Positions 9,469-15,532 of a stretch of 38,155 nt of DNA are shown one piece after another. The stretch spans positions 1-38,155 of the forward strand of contig DVHF01000079.1 of the NCBI GenBank assembly GCA_018712265.1, read 5' to 3'. Within the stretch, counting starts at the first letter, position 1. The number at the start of each line of letters is the position of its first letter. The position numbers and the translations under genes were made by a program. Source of the DNA: Candidatus Gallacutalibacter pullicola. Lineage in GTDB: Bacteria; Bacillota; Clostridia; Oscillospirales; Acutalibacteraceae. The notes under the pieces were generated by a model that saw only the letters and a list, made by a program, of their open reading frames with translations, was not told the DNA's origin and made no database searches.

Positions 9469-9867
9469 AAACAATAACCTCCATTATCCGTTCAGAGGGA
9501 CACAGCCGTGCGGGCCTTCGTTATTTTTGAAAAAAGCGAAGCTTCGCTAACCCGAAGCCCAAAAGGCGCTTCGGAAAGGAAAAGAAACCGGAACCCATAT
9601 TACGCGCTGATTCCGGCTTATGGCGCACCGCCCAAAAAAATAGCAGTCTGATCAGGCTGGGCGCGGCTATGTCCTGCTGTTTACAGCGCAGCTTCTGCTT
9701 CCGATTCCGGCCCGATGCTTCCTGGGCCTCCTGTGCGCTGTTTTCTAAAAAAATATAACTGACAAAATTCCGTCCGCGGTGCTCCGGACCGTCTTTCCTG
9801 GTGGGCCGCGGGACGCCGGTCTGCGGGGACATTCCCCACCCCCGGCACAATCCGTACAATGTCTGTC
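9469..9867 (-). promoter_or_regulatory. Long structured leader of rnj with possible attenuator
   Basis: Transcription from the promoter at 9874-9902 would give a 5' leader of about 400 bases, far longer than needed. On the minus strand it contains an 8-bp ACAGCGCA/TGCGCTGT stem enclosing a GGCCC/GGGCC hairpin, then GCGCCCA able to pair with a later TGGGCG across a T7 tract. Near the gene are four alternating complementary segments: CCGAAGC (9568-9574), GCTTCGG (9552-9558), GCGAAGC (9541-9547) and GCTTCGC (9536-9542). The last pair is followed by TTTTTTC, a terminator shape; pairing of the middle two would prevent it. No known RNA class was recognised. Regulation is an inference from complementarity. 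Confidence 0.5.
9529..9548 (-). terminator. Terminator-like palindrome in the rnj leader
   Basis: The perfect palindrome AGCGAAGCTTCGCT is followed on the minus strand by a run of six T. The stem is short (about 5 bp with a minimal loop) and lies about 60 bases before the rnj start, so it would act as an attenuator rather than an end-of-operon terminator. Confidence 0.45.
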
Positions 9868-9873
9868 TTTTTT

Positions 9874-9902
9874 ATTGTAACCTGATTCTTCCGGACTGTC
9901 AA
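9874..9902 (-). promoter_or_regulatory. Sigma-70 promoter for rnj-gdpP-rplI
   Basis: On the minus strand a perfect -35 TTGACA (9902-9897) is separated by exactly 17 bases from the -10 TACAAT (9879-9874). This is the best promoter match in the window. The expected start of transcription is near 9867, reading toward rnj. Confidence 0.85.
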
Positions 9903-9941
9903 GCCCTCCGCGCGGGCTGCTCCGCACGCCGGCGGCTGATT

Positions 9942-10102
9942 GTGGGGGACTCCGCGTCCCCCACGCCCCCGCGCCGGGACGCAGTCCCGGACCCATCGCA
10001 ATTCCGACGTGTGTCGGAATTGAAGTTTGGGATGGGTTTTCGTTCGTAACGCGCCGTCTTCCGGACGGATCGTCCGGTGGGTTGAGGGGCTCCGCCCCTC
10101 AA
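9942..10102. repeat. Cluster of five GC-rich hairpins between rnj and rnhA promoters
   Basis: Five inverted repeats occur in 161 bases: 9942-9964 (GTGGGGGAC/GTCCCCCAC), 9974-9990 (CCGGGAC/GTCCCGG), 10000-10021 (AATTCCGAC/GTCGGAATT), 10061-10077 (CCGGAC/GTCCGG) and 10082-10102 (TTGAGGGGC/GCCCCTCAA). Read on the minus strand the second and first match the paired hairpins of the clusters at 4741 and 35482, including the GGCGCGGGGG linker. It lies upstream of both divergent promoters, so it is not in either predicted transcript. No gene was recognised in 9903-10269. Confidence 0.75.
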
Positions 10103-10269
10103 GCTCCCCCTTTCGCCCGGCTTCCACTTTTTTGGCGCGGGGAGATTTATGTGGATAGTATTTGCTGTTTTCTGTCTGTTTAACCGCAGAATATCGCGGG
10201 GGAATTTTCAGTTTCTTATGCCTTTTCAAATTCCGGGATGTTTTCAGGGGAATTTTCCCTGCTTCCCGG

Positions 10270-10298
10270 TTGCAGGAAACGGGCGGGGCTGTTATAAT
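10270..10298 (+). promoter_or_regulatory. Promoter of rnhA
   Basis: TTGCAG (10270-10275) and a perfect TATAAT (10293-10298) are 17 bases apart. Transcription should begin near 10305, about 37 bases before the rnhA start. Confidence 0.75.
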
Positions 10299-10341
10299 GT
10301 TTTCAGATATGCGAAGGATGGGAAAGGAATTTTAAAACGCT

Positions 10342-10785
10342 ATGAAGAAAGTCGATGTTTTTACCGACGGCGCGTGCCAGGGGAATCCCGGCCCGGGCGG
10401 ATGGGGCGCGATCCTGCGCTATAACGGCGTCGAAAAGGAGCTCAGCGGCGGCGATCCGGAAACCACCAACAACCGCATGGAGCTGATGGCCGTCATTTCC
10501 GCTCTGGAGGCGCTGAAAGAGCCGTGCGAGGTCACCTTGTGCAGCGATTCGCAGTATGTGTGCAACGCCATTTCAAAGGGCTGGGCGCGGTCCTGGAAGA
10601 AAAACGGCTGGCGGCGCAGCAATAAGGAGCCTGCCCTCAACCCGGATCTCTGGGAGCTCCTCCTCCAACAGCTCGACCGCCATCACGTAACGGTGAACTG
10701 GGTGAAAGGCCATGCCGGTCATCCCGAGAACGAACGCTGCGATCGTCTGGCTGTGGCTGCCGCCGAACGTGCAAAAAAGGGCTGA
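10342..10785 (+). CDS. rnhA: Ribonuclease HI
   Basis: A 147-residue enzyme that cuts the RNA strand of RNA-DNA hybrids, removing R-loops and primers. The start has the family signature [20 protein letters not shown]. The DEDD catalytic set is visible as D9, E47 (in NNRMEL), D69 (in CSDSQYV) and an aspartate in the NERCDRLA segment, with the KGHAGH histidine loop before it. The [18 protein letters not shown] part corresponds to the basic handle region of E. coli-type RNase HI. Length is typical. A weak AAAGGA lies 13 bases upstream of the ATG. It has its own promoter and is divergent from rnj. Confidence 0.96.
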   Translation: MKKVDVFTDGACQGNPGPGGWGAILRYNGVEKELSGGDPETTNNRMELMAVISALEALKEPCEVTLCSDSQYVCNAISKGWARSWKKNGWRRSNKEPALNPDLWELLLQQLDRHHVTVNWVKGHAGHPENERCDRLAVAAAERAKKG

Positions 10786-10831
10786 TTCTGCGCACAGATA
10801 TAGGGCCGGAAAATCTTTTTTGCAAAAGGGG

Positions 10832-10860
10832 TTGAATTTTATACCTTTTTGGTGTATTAT
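10832..10860 (+). promoter_or_regulatory. Promoter of the cysteine desulfurase gene
   Basis: TTGAAT (10832-10837), a 17-base spacer and TATTAT (10855-10860) precede iscS by about 70 bases. A plausible sigma-70 promoter; no IscR-like operator was recognised. Confidence 0.55.
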
Positions 10861-10931
10861 TGAACTACCGGAACCCGTTCCGGATATTTATAAAAAATCA
10901 GGACAATCTCAAGCTGGAAGGTGATAGCTTT

Positions 10932-12110
10932 ATGAAATTTGTTTATGCTGATAACGCCGCAACCACCCCCGTTTCACAGGACGTTTTGAACGCCATGCTC
11001 CCCTATTTCTGTGAGCATTACGGCAATGCTTCCAGCGTTTATTCGGTGGGCCGCGACGCAAAAAACGCACTCGAAACCGCCCGCGCGTCTGTGGCTGCCT
11101 GCCTCGGCGCAGAGGCGAACGAAATTTATTTTACCTCCGGCGGCAGTGAAAGCGATAACTGGGCCATCAAGGGCGCGGCCCATCAGCTTGCCGCCAAGGG
11201 CAAAAAGCATCTGATTACCACAAAATTTGAGCACCACGCCGTTCTGCATACGATGCAGGCGCTCGAAAAAGAGGGCTTTGAGGTGACCTACCTCGATGTC
11301 TACGAAAACGGCATCGTGCATCCCGAGGACGTGCGCGCAGCAATCCGCGAGGATACCGCCCTCGTCTCCATCATGTACGCCAACAACGAGATCGGCACGA
11401 TCCAGCCCATTCCCGAAATCGGCGCGATCTGCCGGGAGCGCGGCGTATGGTTCCACACCGACGCGGTACAGGCAATCGGCAACGTGGAAATCAACGTAAA
11501 GGAACAGAACATCGATATGCTGTCGCTGTCCGGACACAAGATCCACGCGCAGAAGGGCACCGGGGCGCTTTATCTGCGCAACGGGATCCGCATCCCGAAC
11601 CTGATCGACGGCGGCGCGCAGGAGCGCGGACGCCGCGCCGGCACTGAAAATGTAGCGGCGATCGTCGGTCTTGCCAAGGCGATGGAAACCGCCTGCTCCA
11701 ATATTGAGGAGCGTGCGCGCCGTCTCTCCGCCATGCGCGATCGTTTAATTGACGGCGTACTGAAAATCGAACGTTCCCGCCTCAACGGGGACAGGGAACG
11801 CCGCCTGCCCGGCAACGCCAATTTCTGCTTCGAGGGCATCGAGGGCGAATCCCTCCTGCTCCTGCTCGATATGGCGGGGATCTGCGGCTCCTCCGGATCG
11901 GCATGCACCTCCGGATCCCTCGATCCGAGCCACGTCCTGCTGGCCATCGGCCTGCCCCACGAAATCGCCCACGGATCGCTGCGGCTGTCCTTCAGCGATC
12001 AGAACACAGAGGAGGACGTCGATTATATTCTCGAAACCCTCCCCGGCATCGTGAAGCGCCTGCGGGCTATGTCTCCCCTGTGGGATAAAATTAACAAGGC
12101 TAAGCCTTGA
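10932..12110 (+). CDS. iscS: Cysteine desulfurase, NifS/IscS family
   Basis: A 392-residue PLP enzyme that takes sulfur from cysteine for Fe-S clusters and thiolated cofactors. The N-terminus [11 protein letters not shown] is typical; FEHHAVL carries the conserved histidine (H101 or H102), [10 protein letters not shown] the PLP lysine K203, and [10 protein letters not shown] the catalytic C325 in a class I-type loop. I start at ATG 10932, where GGAAGGTGA lies about 8 bases upstream; an earlier in-frame ATG at 10860 lies in the promoter. The gene is followed 361 bases later by the scaffold gene iscU. The subtype (NifS versus IscS) cannot be settled by sequence alone. The stop codon lies next to a small palindrome, AAGGCTAAGCCTT. 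Confidence 0.95.
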   Translation: MKFVYADNAATTPVSQDVLNAMLPYFCEHYGNASSVYSVGRDAKNALETARASVAACLGAEANEIYFTSGGSESDNWAIKGAAHQLAAKGKKHLITTKFEHHAVLHTMQALEKEGFEVTYLDVYENGIVHPEDVRAAIREDTALVSIMYANNEIGTIQPIPEIGAICRERGVWFHTDAVQAIGNVEINVKEQNIDMLSLSGHKIHAQKGTGALYLRNGIRIPNLIDGGAQERGRRAGTENVAAIVGLAKAMETACSNIEERARRLSAMRDRLIDGVLKIERSRLNGDRERRLPGNANFCFEGIEGESLLLLLDMAGICGSSGSACTSGSLDPSHVLLAIGLPHEIAHGSLRLSFSDQNTEEDVDYILETLPGIVKRLRAMSPLWDKINKAKP

Positions 12111-12125
12111 CCAGGCTGAGCCTGG
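12096..12125. repeat. Two small palindromes at the end of iscS
   Basis: AAGGCTAAGCCTT (12096-12108) spans the last sense codons of iscS and CCAGGCTGAGCCTGG (12111-12125) follows directly after its stop. Similar palindromes of the GGCTNAGCC kind occur at 31273-31285 and, as CCAGACTTGGTCTGG, at 21220-21234. No T-run follows, so they are not obvious terminators. Confidence 0.55.
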
Positions 12126-12252
12126 ACGCAGATCGCGCCGCGCGTCGTAACCTCCGCTGAAACTCCGTTTCGCATTGGTACTCTGTCGCGGCGGCGAGCC
12201 GGTTAGGAATTTAAGTATAAAATGAAATTTTAGCGCCTGCACAAAACGATAA

Positions 12253-12327
12253 ACGCGGGCATGTCAGCCCAATTACACCACCCAGCCGGGCGGAGGTACG
12301 ACGCGTGCGCGATCTGCCCACCGCAGG
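12253..12327 (+). repeat. 75-base direct repeat, copy 1
   Basis: This copy begins ACGCGGGCATGTCAGCCC and ends CCCACCGCAGG. It matches the copy at 12357-12431 at 73 of 75 positions by direct comparison. Internally it has a GGGC/GCCC stem and a GCCGGGCGG segment. The period between copies is 104 bases, the intervening 29 bases containing GGTAAAATGATAACA. Confidence 0.9.
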
Positions 12328-12356
12328 CGTGGTAAAATGATAACAACAACGGTCTG

Positions 12357-12431
12357 ACGCGGGCATATCAGCCCAATTACACCACCCGGCCGGGCGGAGG
12401 TACGACGCGTGCGCGATCTGCCCACCGCAGG
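12357..12431 (+). repeat. 75-base direct repeat, copy 2
   Basis: Differs from copy 1 at two bases only (CATATC for CATGTC, CCCGGCC for CCCAGCC). It ends 40 bases before the iscU start codon and is followed by a shortened repeat of its own last 20 bases. A diverged relative lies at 21130-21205. Confidence 0.9.
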
Positions 12432-12471
12432 TGCGTGATCTGCCCGCCGCAGGTGAGATAGGAGAATTATT

Positions 12472-12906
12472 ATGGCATACAGTGCAAAAGTGATGGATCA
12501 TTTCGCAAATCCGCGCAATGTGGGAGAAATCGAAAACGCCAGCGGTATCGGCGAGGTCGGCAACCCCAAGTGCGGCGATATCATGAGAATGTATATTAAG
12601 GTAGAGGACAACGTCATCACCGACGTCAAGTTCAAGACCTTCGGCTGCGGCGCGGCTATCGCGACGAGCTCCATGGCCACGGAACTGATCAAGGGCAAGA
12701 CGATCGACGATGCCCTCAAGCTGACCAACAAGGCCGTAATGGAAGCCCTCGATGGTCTGCCGCCTGTCAAGGTGCATTGCTCTGTGCTGGCCGAGCAGGC
12801 GATCAAGTCCGCTGTGGCCGACTACTACCGGAAACAGGGGATCGATCCTACCCCCATCGTGGGCGAAATTCCGGAGGACTGCGAAGCCTGTGGCTGCTCC
12901 GTCTGA
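12472..12906 (+). CDS. iscU: Fe-S cluster scaffold protein, IscU/NifU family
   Basis: A 144-residue scaffold on which Fe-S clusters are assembled from iron and the sulfur supplied by the neighbouring desulfurase. The three cluster ligands are visible: C34 in GNPKCGD, C59 in FGCGAAIATSS and C103 in VKVHCSVLAEQ. The protein is of the NifU N-terminal (IscU-like) type with no LPPVK-HscA partner gene nearby, though LPPVK itself is present at residues 96-100. The C-terminus ends in a cysteine-rich CEACGCSV tail (C137, C140, C142) beyond the classical fold, which may bind metal. ATG at 12472 has AGGAG 8 bases upstream. Confidence 0.95.
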   Translation: MAYSAKVMDHFANPRNVGEIENASGIGEVGNPKCGDIMRMYIKVEDNVITDVKFKTFGCGAAIATSSMATELIKGKTIDDALKLTNKAVMEALDGLPPVKVHCSVLAEQAIKSAVADYYRKQGIDPTPIVGEIPEDCEACGCSV

Positions 12907-12911
12907 AGCCG

Positions 12912-12977
12912 CTGATAATCCCGGATTTCACGTTCGCCGAGCGCAGCCCCGGCAGGATCCGCGGCATCGTGATCACC
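12912..12977 (+). pseudogene. Relic of RNase J gene (22 codons)
   Basis: The stretch reads LIIPDFTFAERSPGRIRGIV plus IT in one frame, against LVIPDFTFVERNADKIRGIV plus IT in the intact rnj of this window (8878-8943, minus strand). By direct alignment 59 of 66 bases match (about 89%). The relic ends exactly before the catalytic HGHEDH motif, and the sequence after it diverges. It begins 6 bases after the iscU stop, is too short to be functional, and probably reflects a small segmental duplication or recombination scar. Confidence 0.8.
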
Positions 12978-13157
12978 GCCATTCGGGCAGCGGGCTGATT
13001 TCCGGACCATCCGGGAACTGCCCTTTCATCTTCTTACAATCTATTGCTATCCATACCATTGGGGCGGCACGCCCGCCCCTGGTGGGACTGGGGACGTTCA
13101 TCGCATCCAGAGGGGCGCGGTCCTGCTGCGGCTCTTTACAGATATATTCTGGAAATC

Positions 13158-13199
13158 AAAAAGGCATTCTGAACCCTTACGGGAACAGGATGCCTTTTT
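13158..13199. terminator. Bidirectional terminator between iscU and FGGY kinase
   Basis: AAAAAGGCAT pairs with ATGCCTTTTT, and inside these GAACCC-type bases pair with GGGAAC-type bases, giving a long hairpin with A-rich and T-rich ends on both strands. It can end iscU transcripts on the plus strand and kinase transcripts on the minus strand. Confidence 0.8.
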
Positions 13200-13237
13200 G
13201 TTCGTTCAAACCATAGGAAACTGCCGTAGTCCGGCGC

Positions 13238-13345
13238 TCTCGCCGTCCTCTCTGCGTACGAGGTACGCCGCCGGCAGCGCGATTCCCCACGAATCGCTCT
13301 CTCCGGCTGTCTCCACGACGGAAACGGGCGTGCCCATCGCCGCGG
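13238..13345 (-). pseudogene. Duplicated fragment of the adjacent FGGY kinase gene
   Basis: This 108-base stretch matches 13582-13689, inside the 3' part of the kinase gene, at 102 of 108 bases, in the same orientation and without internal gaps. It lies 82 bases beyond the kinase stop codon. It corresponds to the region encoding [20 protein letters not shown] and onward. It is too short to encode a domain and its flanks are unrelated to the kinase gene. Confidence 0.85.
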
Positions 13346-13426
13346 GCGGCTCGTCAGGGTGCTGGATTCCCCGCACAGGGCAGAGATCCCGTCATTACGG
13401 CCTGCGGCAGATTCACCGGAAAAATC

Positions 13427-15022
13427 TTATTTGAGCGTCTCAACCATCGCGCGCTCCGCCGCAAGGCCGCTGACGTAACGGCTGAGGAATTTCTCAAAGC
13501 CCTTGATATCCTCCGGATCCGGGCTGACGCTCTCGCCCTTGCTGCCTGCGAACACCTTGTTTTCGAGGTAGTCCTCCAGCGTCTCGCCGTCCTCTCTGCG
13601 CACGAGGTACGCCGCCAGCAGCGCGATTCCCCACGGACCGCCCTCTCCGGCTGTCTCCATGACGGAAACGGGCGTGCCCATCGCCGCGGCCATCAGCTTC
13701 TGGCCGACTCCCTTTGCCTTGAAGAACCCGCCGTGGCCCAGCAGCATATCGAGCTGTACATTCTCCTTGCCGAACAGGATATCCATGCCGATTTTCAGCG
13801 TGGCCATCGCGGAATACAGATGGGCGCGCGCAAAGTTCGCAAAACTGAACTGTGCGTCCGGCAGCCGCGCGAACAGCGGACGGCCCTCCTCCAGACCGGT
13901 GATCGGCTCGCCGGAGAAATAGTTGTAGGCGAGCAGGCCGCCGCAGTCGGCGTCGCCCTCAAGCGCCTGATAGAACATCGCGTCGAGCACCTGCGGCATC
14001 GTATACTGGACGCCCATCACCGCCGCAAATTCCCGGAACAATCCGGCCCATGCGTCGATATCGGAGGTGCAGTTGTTGCAGTGAACCATCGCGACAGGCT
14101 TGCCCGACGGGGTCGTCACCATGTCGATCTCCGTATAGACTGCCGACAGCGGCTTTTCCAGAACGGCCATCGCGAAGATGGATGTCCCCGCGGAGATATT
14201 GCCGCGGCGCTCCGCAACGCTGTTTGTGGCGGTCATGCCCGTCCCGGCGTCGCCCTCCGGCGGGCACAGTGGGATCCCGGCCGGAAGCGCCCCGGACGGA
14301 TCGAGCAGCCTTGCGCCCTCCTCAGTCAGCGTACCGGCGGCCTCGCCGGCTGTCAGGACCTTCGGGAAAATATCCCGGAACTTCCACGGGTACCCATTCC
14401 CCGCGACGAGTTCGTCAAACTGCTTCACCATAGTGCTGTCATAATCGTTTACCGTGCTGTCGATCGGGAACATACCCGACGCGTCGCCAATGCCGATGAC
14501 CTTCTGACCGGTGAGCTTCCAATGGACATACCCGGAAAGCGTCGTCAGGAACGCCACGTCCTTGACGTGTTCCTCGCCGTTGAGGATCGCCTGATACAAA
14601 TGGGCGACGCTCCACCGCTGCGGGATGTTGAACTGGAACAGCTTCGTCAATTCGGACGCCGCCTGCTCTGTGGTGGTGTTTCGCCAGGTGCGGAACTGCG
14701 CAAGCTGGCGATCCTGGCTGTCAAACGCGAGATAGCCGTGCATCATGGCCGAAATGCCGATAGCCTCCACAGCCCCGAGCTTTACGCCGTATGTCTCCGT
14801 CACCTTTGCGGCAAGCTTGCGGAAGCAGTCCTGCAGGCCGCTCCACACATCGTCGAGATGGTAGGTCCACAGGCCGTTTTCAAAGCGGTTCTCCCAGTCG
14901 TAGCTGCCGGATGCCGCCGGCTTGTGATCCGGACCGATCAGCACCGCCTTGATCCGTGTGGATCCCAGTTCAATACCGAGCGCGACCCGGCCTTCCTCGA
15001 TTGCTCTTTTGATGTCTTGCAT
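13427..15022 (-). CDS. FGGY-family carbohydrate kinase (xylulokinase/ribulokinase-like)
   Basis: A 531-residue sugar kinase that should phosphorylate a pentulose or related sugar with ATP. The N-terminal ATP-binding motif [15 protein letters not shown] (about residues 16-30) and the central [13 protein letters not shown] region, where the catalytic base aspartate is expected, are visible; the C-terminal half has the [20 protein letters not shown] and [16 protein letters not shown] segments of the second FGGY domain. Substrate cannot be read from sequence; next to a GH10 xylanase, xylulose or ribulose is the natural guess. ATG at 15022 has AAAGGAG 8 bases upstream; an ATG at 15094 would add 24 unsupported residues. 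Part of the 3' end is duplicated just downstream. Confidence 0.9.
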   Translation of the reverse strand: MQDIKRAIEEGRVALGIELGSTRIKAVLIGPDHKPAASGSYDWENRFENGLWTYHLDDVWSGLQDCFRKLAAKVTETYGVKLGAVEAIGISAMMHGYLAFDSQDRQLAQFRTWRNTTTEQAASELTKLFQFNIPQRWSVAHLYQAILNGEEHVKDVAFLTTLSGYVHWKLTGQKVIGIGDASGMFPIDSTVNDYDSTMVKQFDELVAGNGYPWKFRDIFPKVLTAGEAAGTLTEEGARLLDPSGALPAGIPLCPPEGDAGTGMTATNSVAERRGNISAGTSIFAMAVLEKPLSAVYTEIDMVTTPSGKPVAMVHCNNCTSDIDAWAGLFREFAAVMGVQYTMPQVLDAMFYQALEGDADCGGLLAYNYFSGEPITGLEEGRPLFARLPDAQFSFANFARAHLYSAMATLKIGMDILFGKENVQLDMLLGHGGFFKAKGVGQKLMAAAMGTPVSVMETAGEGGPWGIALLAAYLVRREDGETLEDYLENKVFAGSKGESVSPDPEDIKGFEKFLSRYVSGLAAERAMVETLK

Positions 15023-15229
15023 TGTTTTGTCTCCTTTCCCCACTGTAAAAGTCTGATATACGCCGTCACAGATGTTTTCACCGGTGCGGGACACCCGTCC
15101 TGCCCGGCGGCCGTGGCAGCCTTACCGTCCTGTTTTTGCAGCGGACCCTGCTGAAATCCAATCTCATGGGCAAGGCCCTGTTTGATGCGGAAGTATCCCC
15201 CTGTCGGGAGCATCCCGGATGATATCCAT

Positions 15230-15259
15230 ATCATACAATAATTCCGGACAAAATTACAA
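15230..15259 (-). promoter_or_regulatory. Possible promoter of the FGGY kinase gene
   Basis: On the minus strand TTGTAA (15259-15254), an 18-base spacer and TATGAT (15235-15230) precede the kinase by about 200 bases. The AT-rich context fits a regulated promoter, but the long leader makes this moderate. Confidence 0.45.
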
Positions 15260-15473
15260 TAGCTTTATTCTATATTTTCCCGTTAAGCTGACCGGATTTA
15301 CTCTGATATCCCCGGCAGCAGCGGAAAAAAATATAAAAAATTTTTCTCTCATCTTAACTCATTCAAAAATACACCCTTATCAGTTATATCTATTATAATC
15401 TATCTTTTTCTTCCGTTCTAGGACTTTATTGCTGAAAAAACGCACTTTTTTGATCAGGAGCTCTGTTTGTTCT

Positions 15474-15527
15474 GCCAACGAAAAGAGCCGAATCGGGTTT
15501 TCACCCGGTTCGGCTCTTTTCGTTGGC
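15474..15527. terminator. 25-bp hairpin terminator after the GH10 gene
   Basis: Arms 15474-15498 and 15503-15527 pair over 25 positions with a single G-T wobble and a 4-base loop. The stem includes AAAAGAGCC and GGCTCTTTT, so a core hairpin with a T-tract is formed in either direction. It lies 6 bases after the GH10 stop codon and most likely ends that transcript. Confidence 0.8.
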
Positions 15528-15532
15528 TGTTT

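Larger units (their letters stand above)
12111..12471. other. Repeat-filled spacer between iscS and iscU
   Basis: This 361-base gap contains small palindromes (12096-12125), an inverted partial copy of the dispersed repeat (12125-12156) and two direct 75-base repeat copies (12253-12327, 12357-12431). A partial third tail (GCGTGATCTGCCCGCCGCAGG) ends just before the iscU ribosome binding site. No protein gene was seen. It is unclear whether iscU has its own promoter or is read from the iscS promoter through the repeats. Confidence 0.6.
12907..13426. other. Gene-fragment-bearing spacer after iscU
   Basis: This 520-base gap between the convergent iscU and FGGY kinase genes contains an rnj relic (12912-12977), a bidirectional terminator (13158-13199) and a duplicated kinase fragment (13238-13345). 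The 180 bases in between (12978-13157) include a GGGGCGG/CCGCCCC palindrome but no recognised gene; a short open frame running from iscU through the relic has no ribosome binding site and is not called. Confidence 0.65.
15023..15532. other. AT-rich regulatory gap between kinase and GH10 genes
   Basis: A 510-base gene-free stretch on the upstream side of the kinase. The part 15225-15430 is markedly AT-rich compared with its surroundings and holds the likely kinase promoter; 15474-15527 is a very long terminator hairpin following the GH10 gene. No open frame with a ribosome binding site was found. Confidence 0.6.

Noticed and set aside
7408-9477. 689-codon plus-strand open frame opposite rnj
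   Set aside because: Rnj on the other strand has all catalytic motifs, a promoter and a ribosome binding site; the plus-strand frame has none.
12253-12431. CRISPR array
   Set aside because: Only two full 75-base copies with one 29-base spacer, and no cas genes nearby; the relative at 21074 shows a dispersed repeat family instead.
12777-12998. Small protein gene overlapping the end of iscU
   Set aside because: It lies mostly in another frame of iscU, has no ribosome binding site, and its recognisable part is only the rnj relic.
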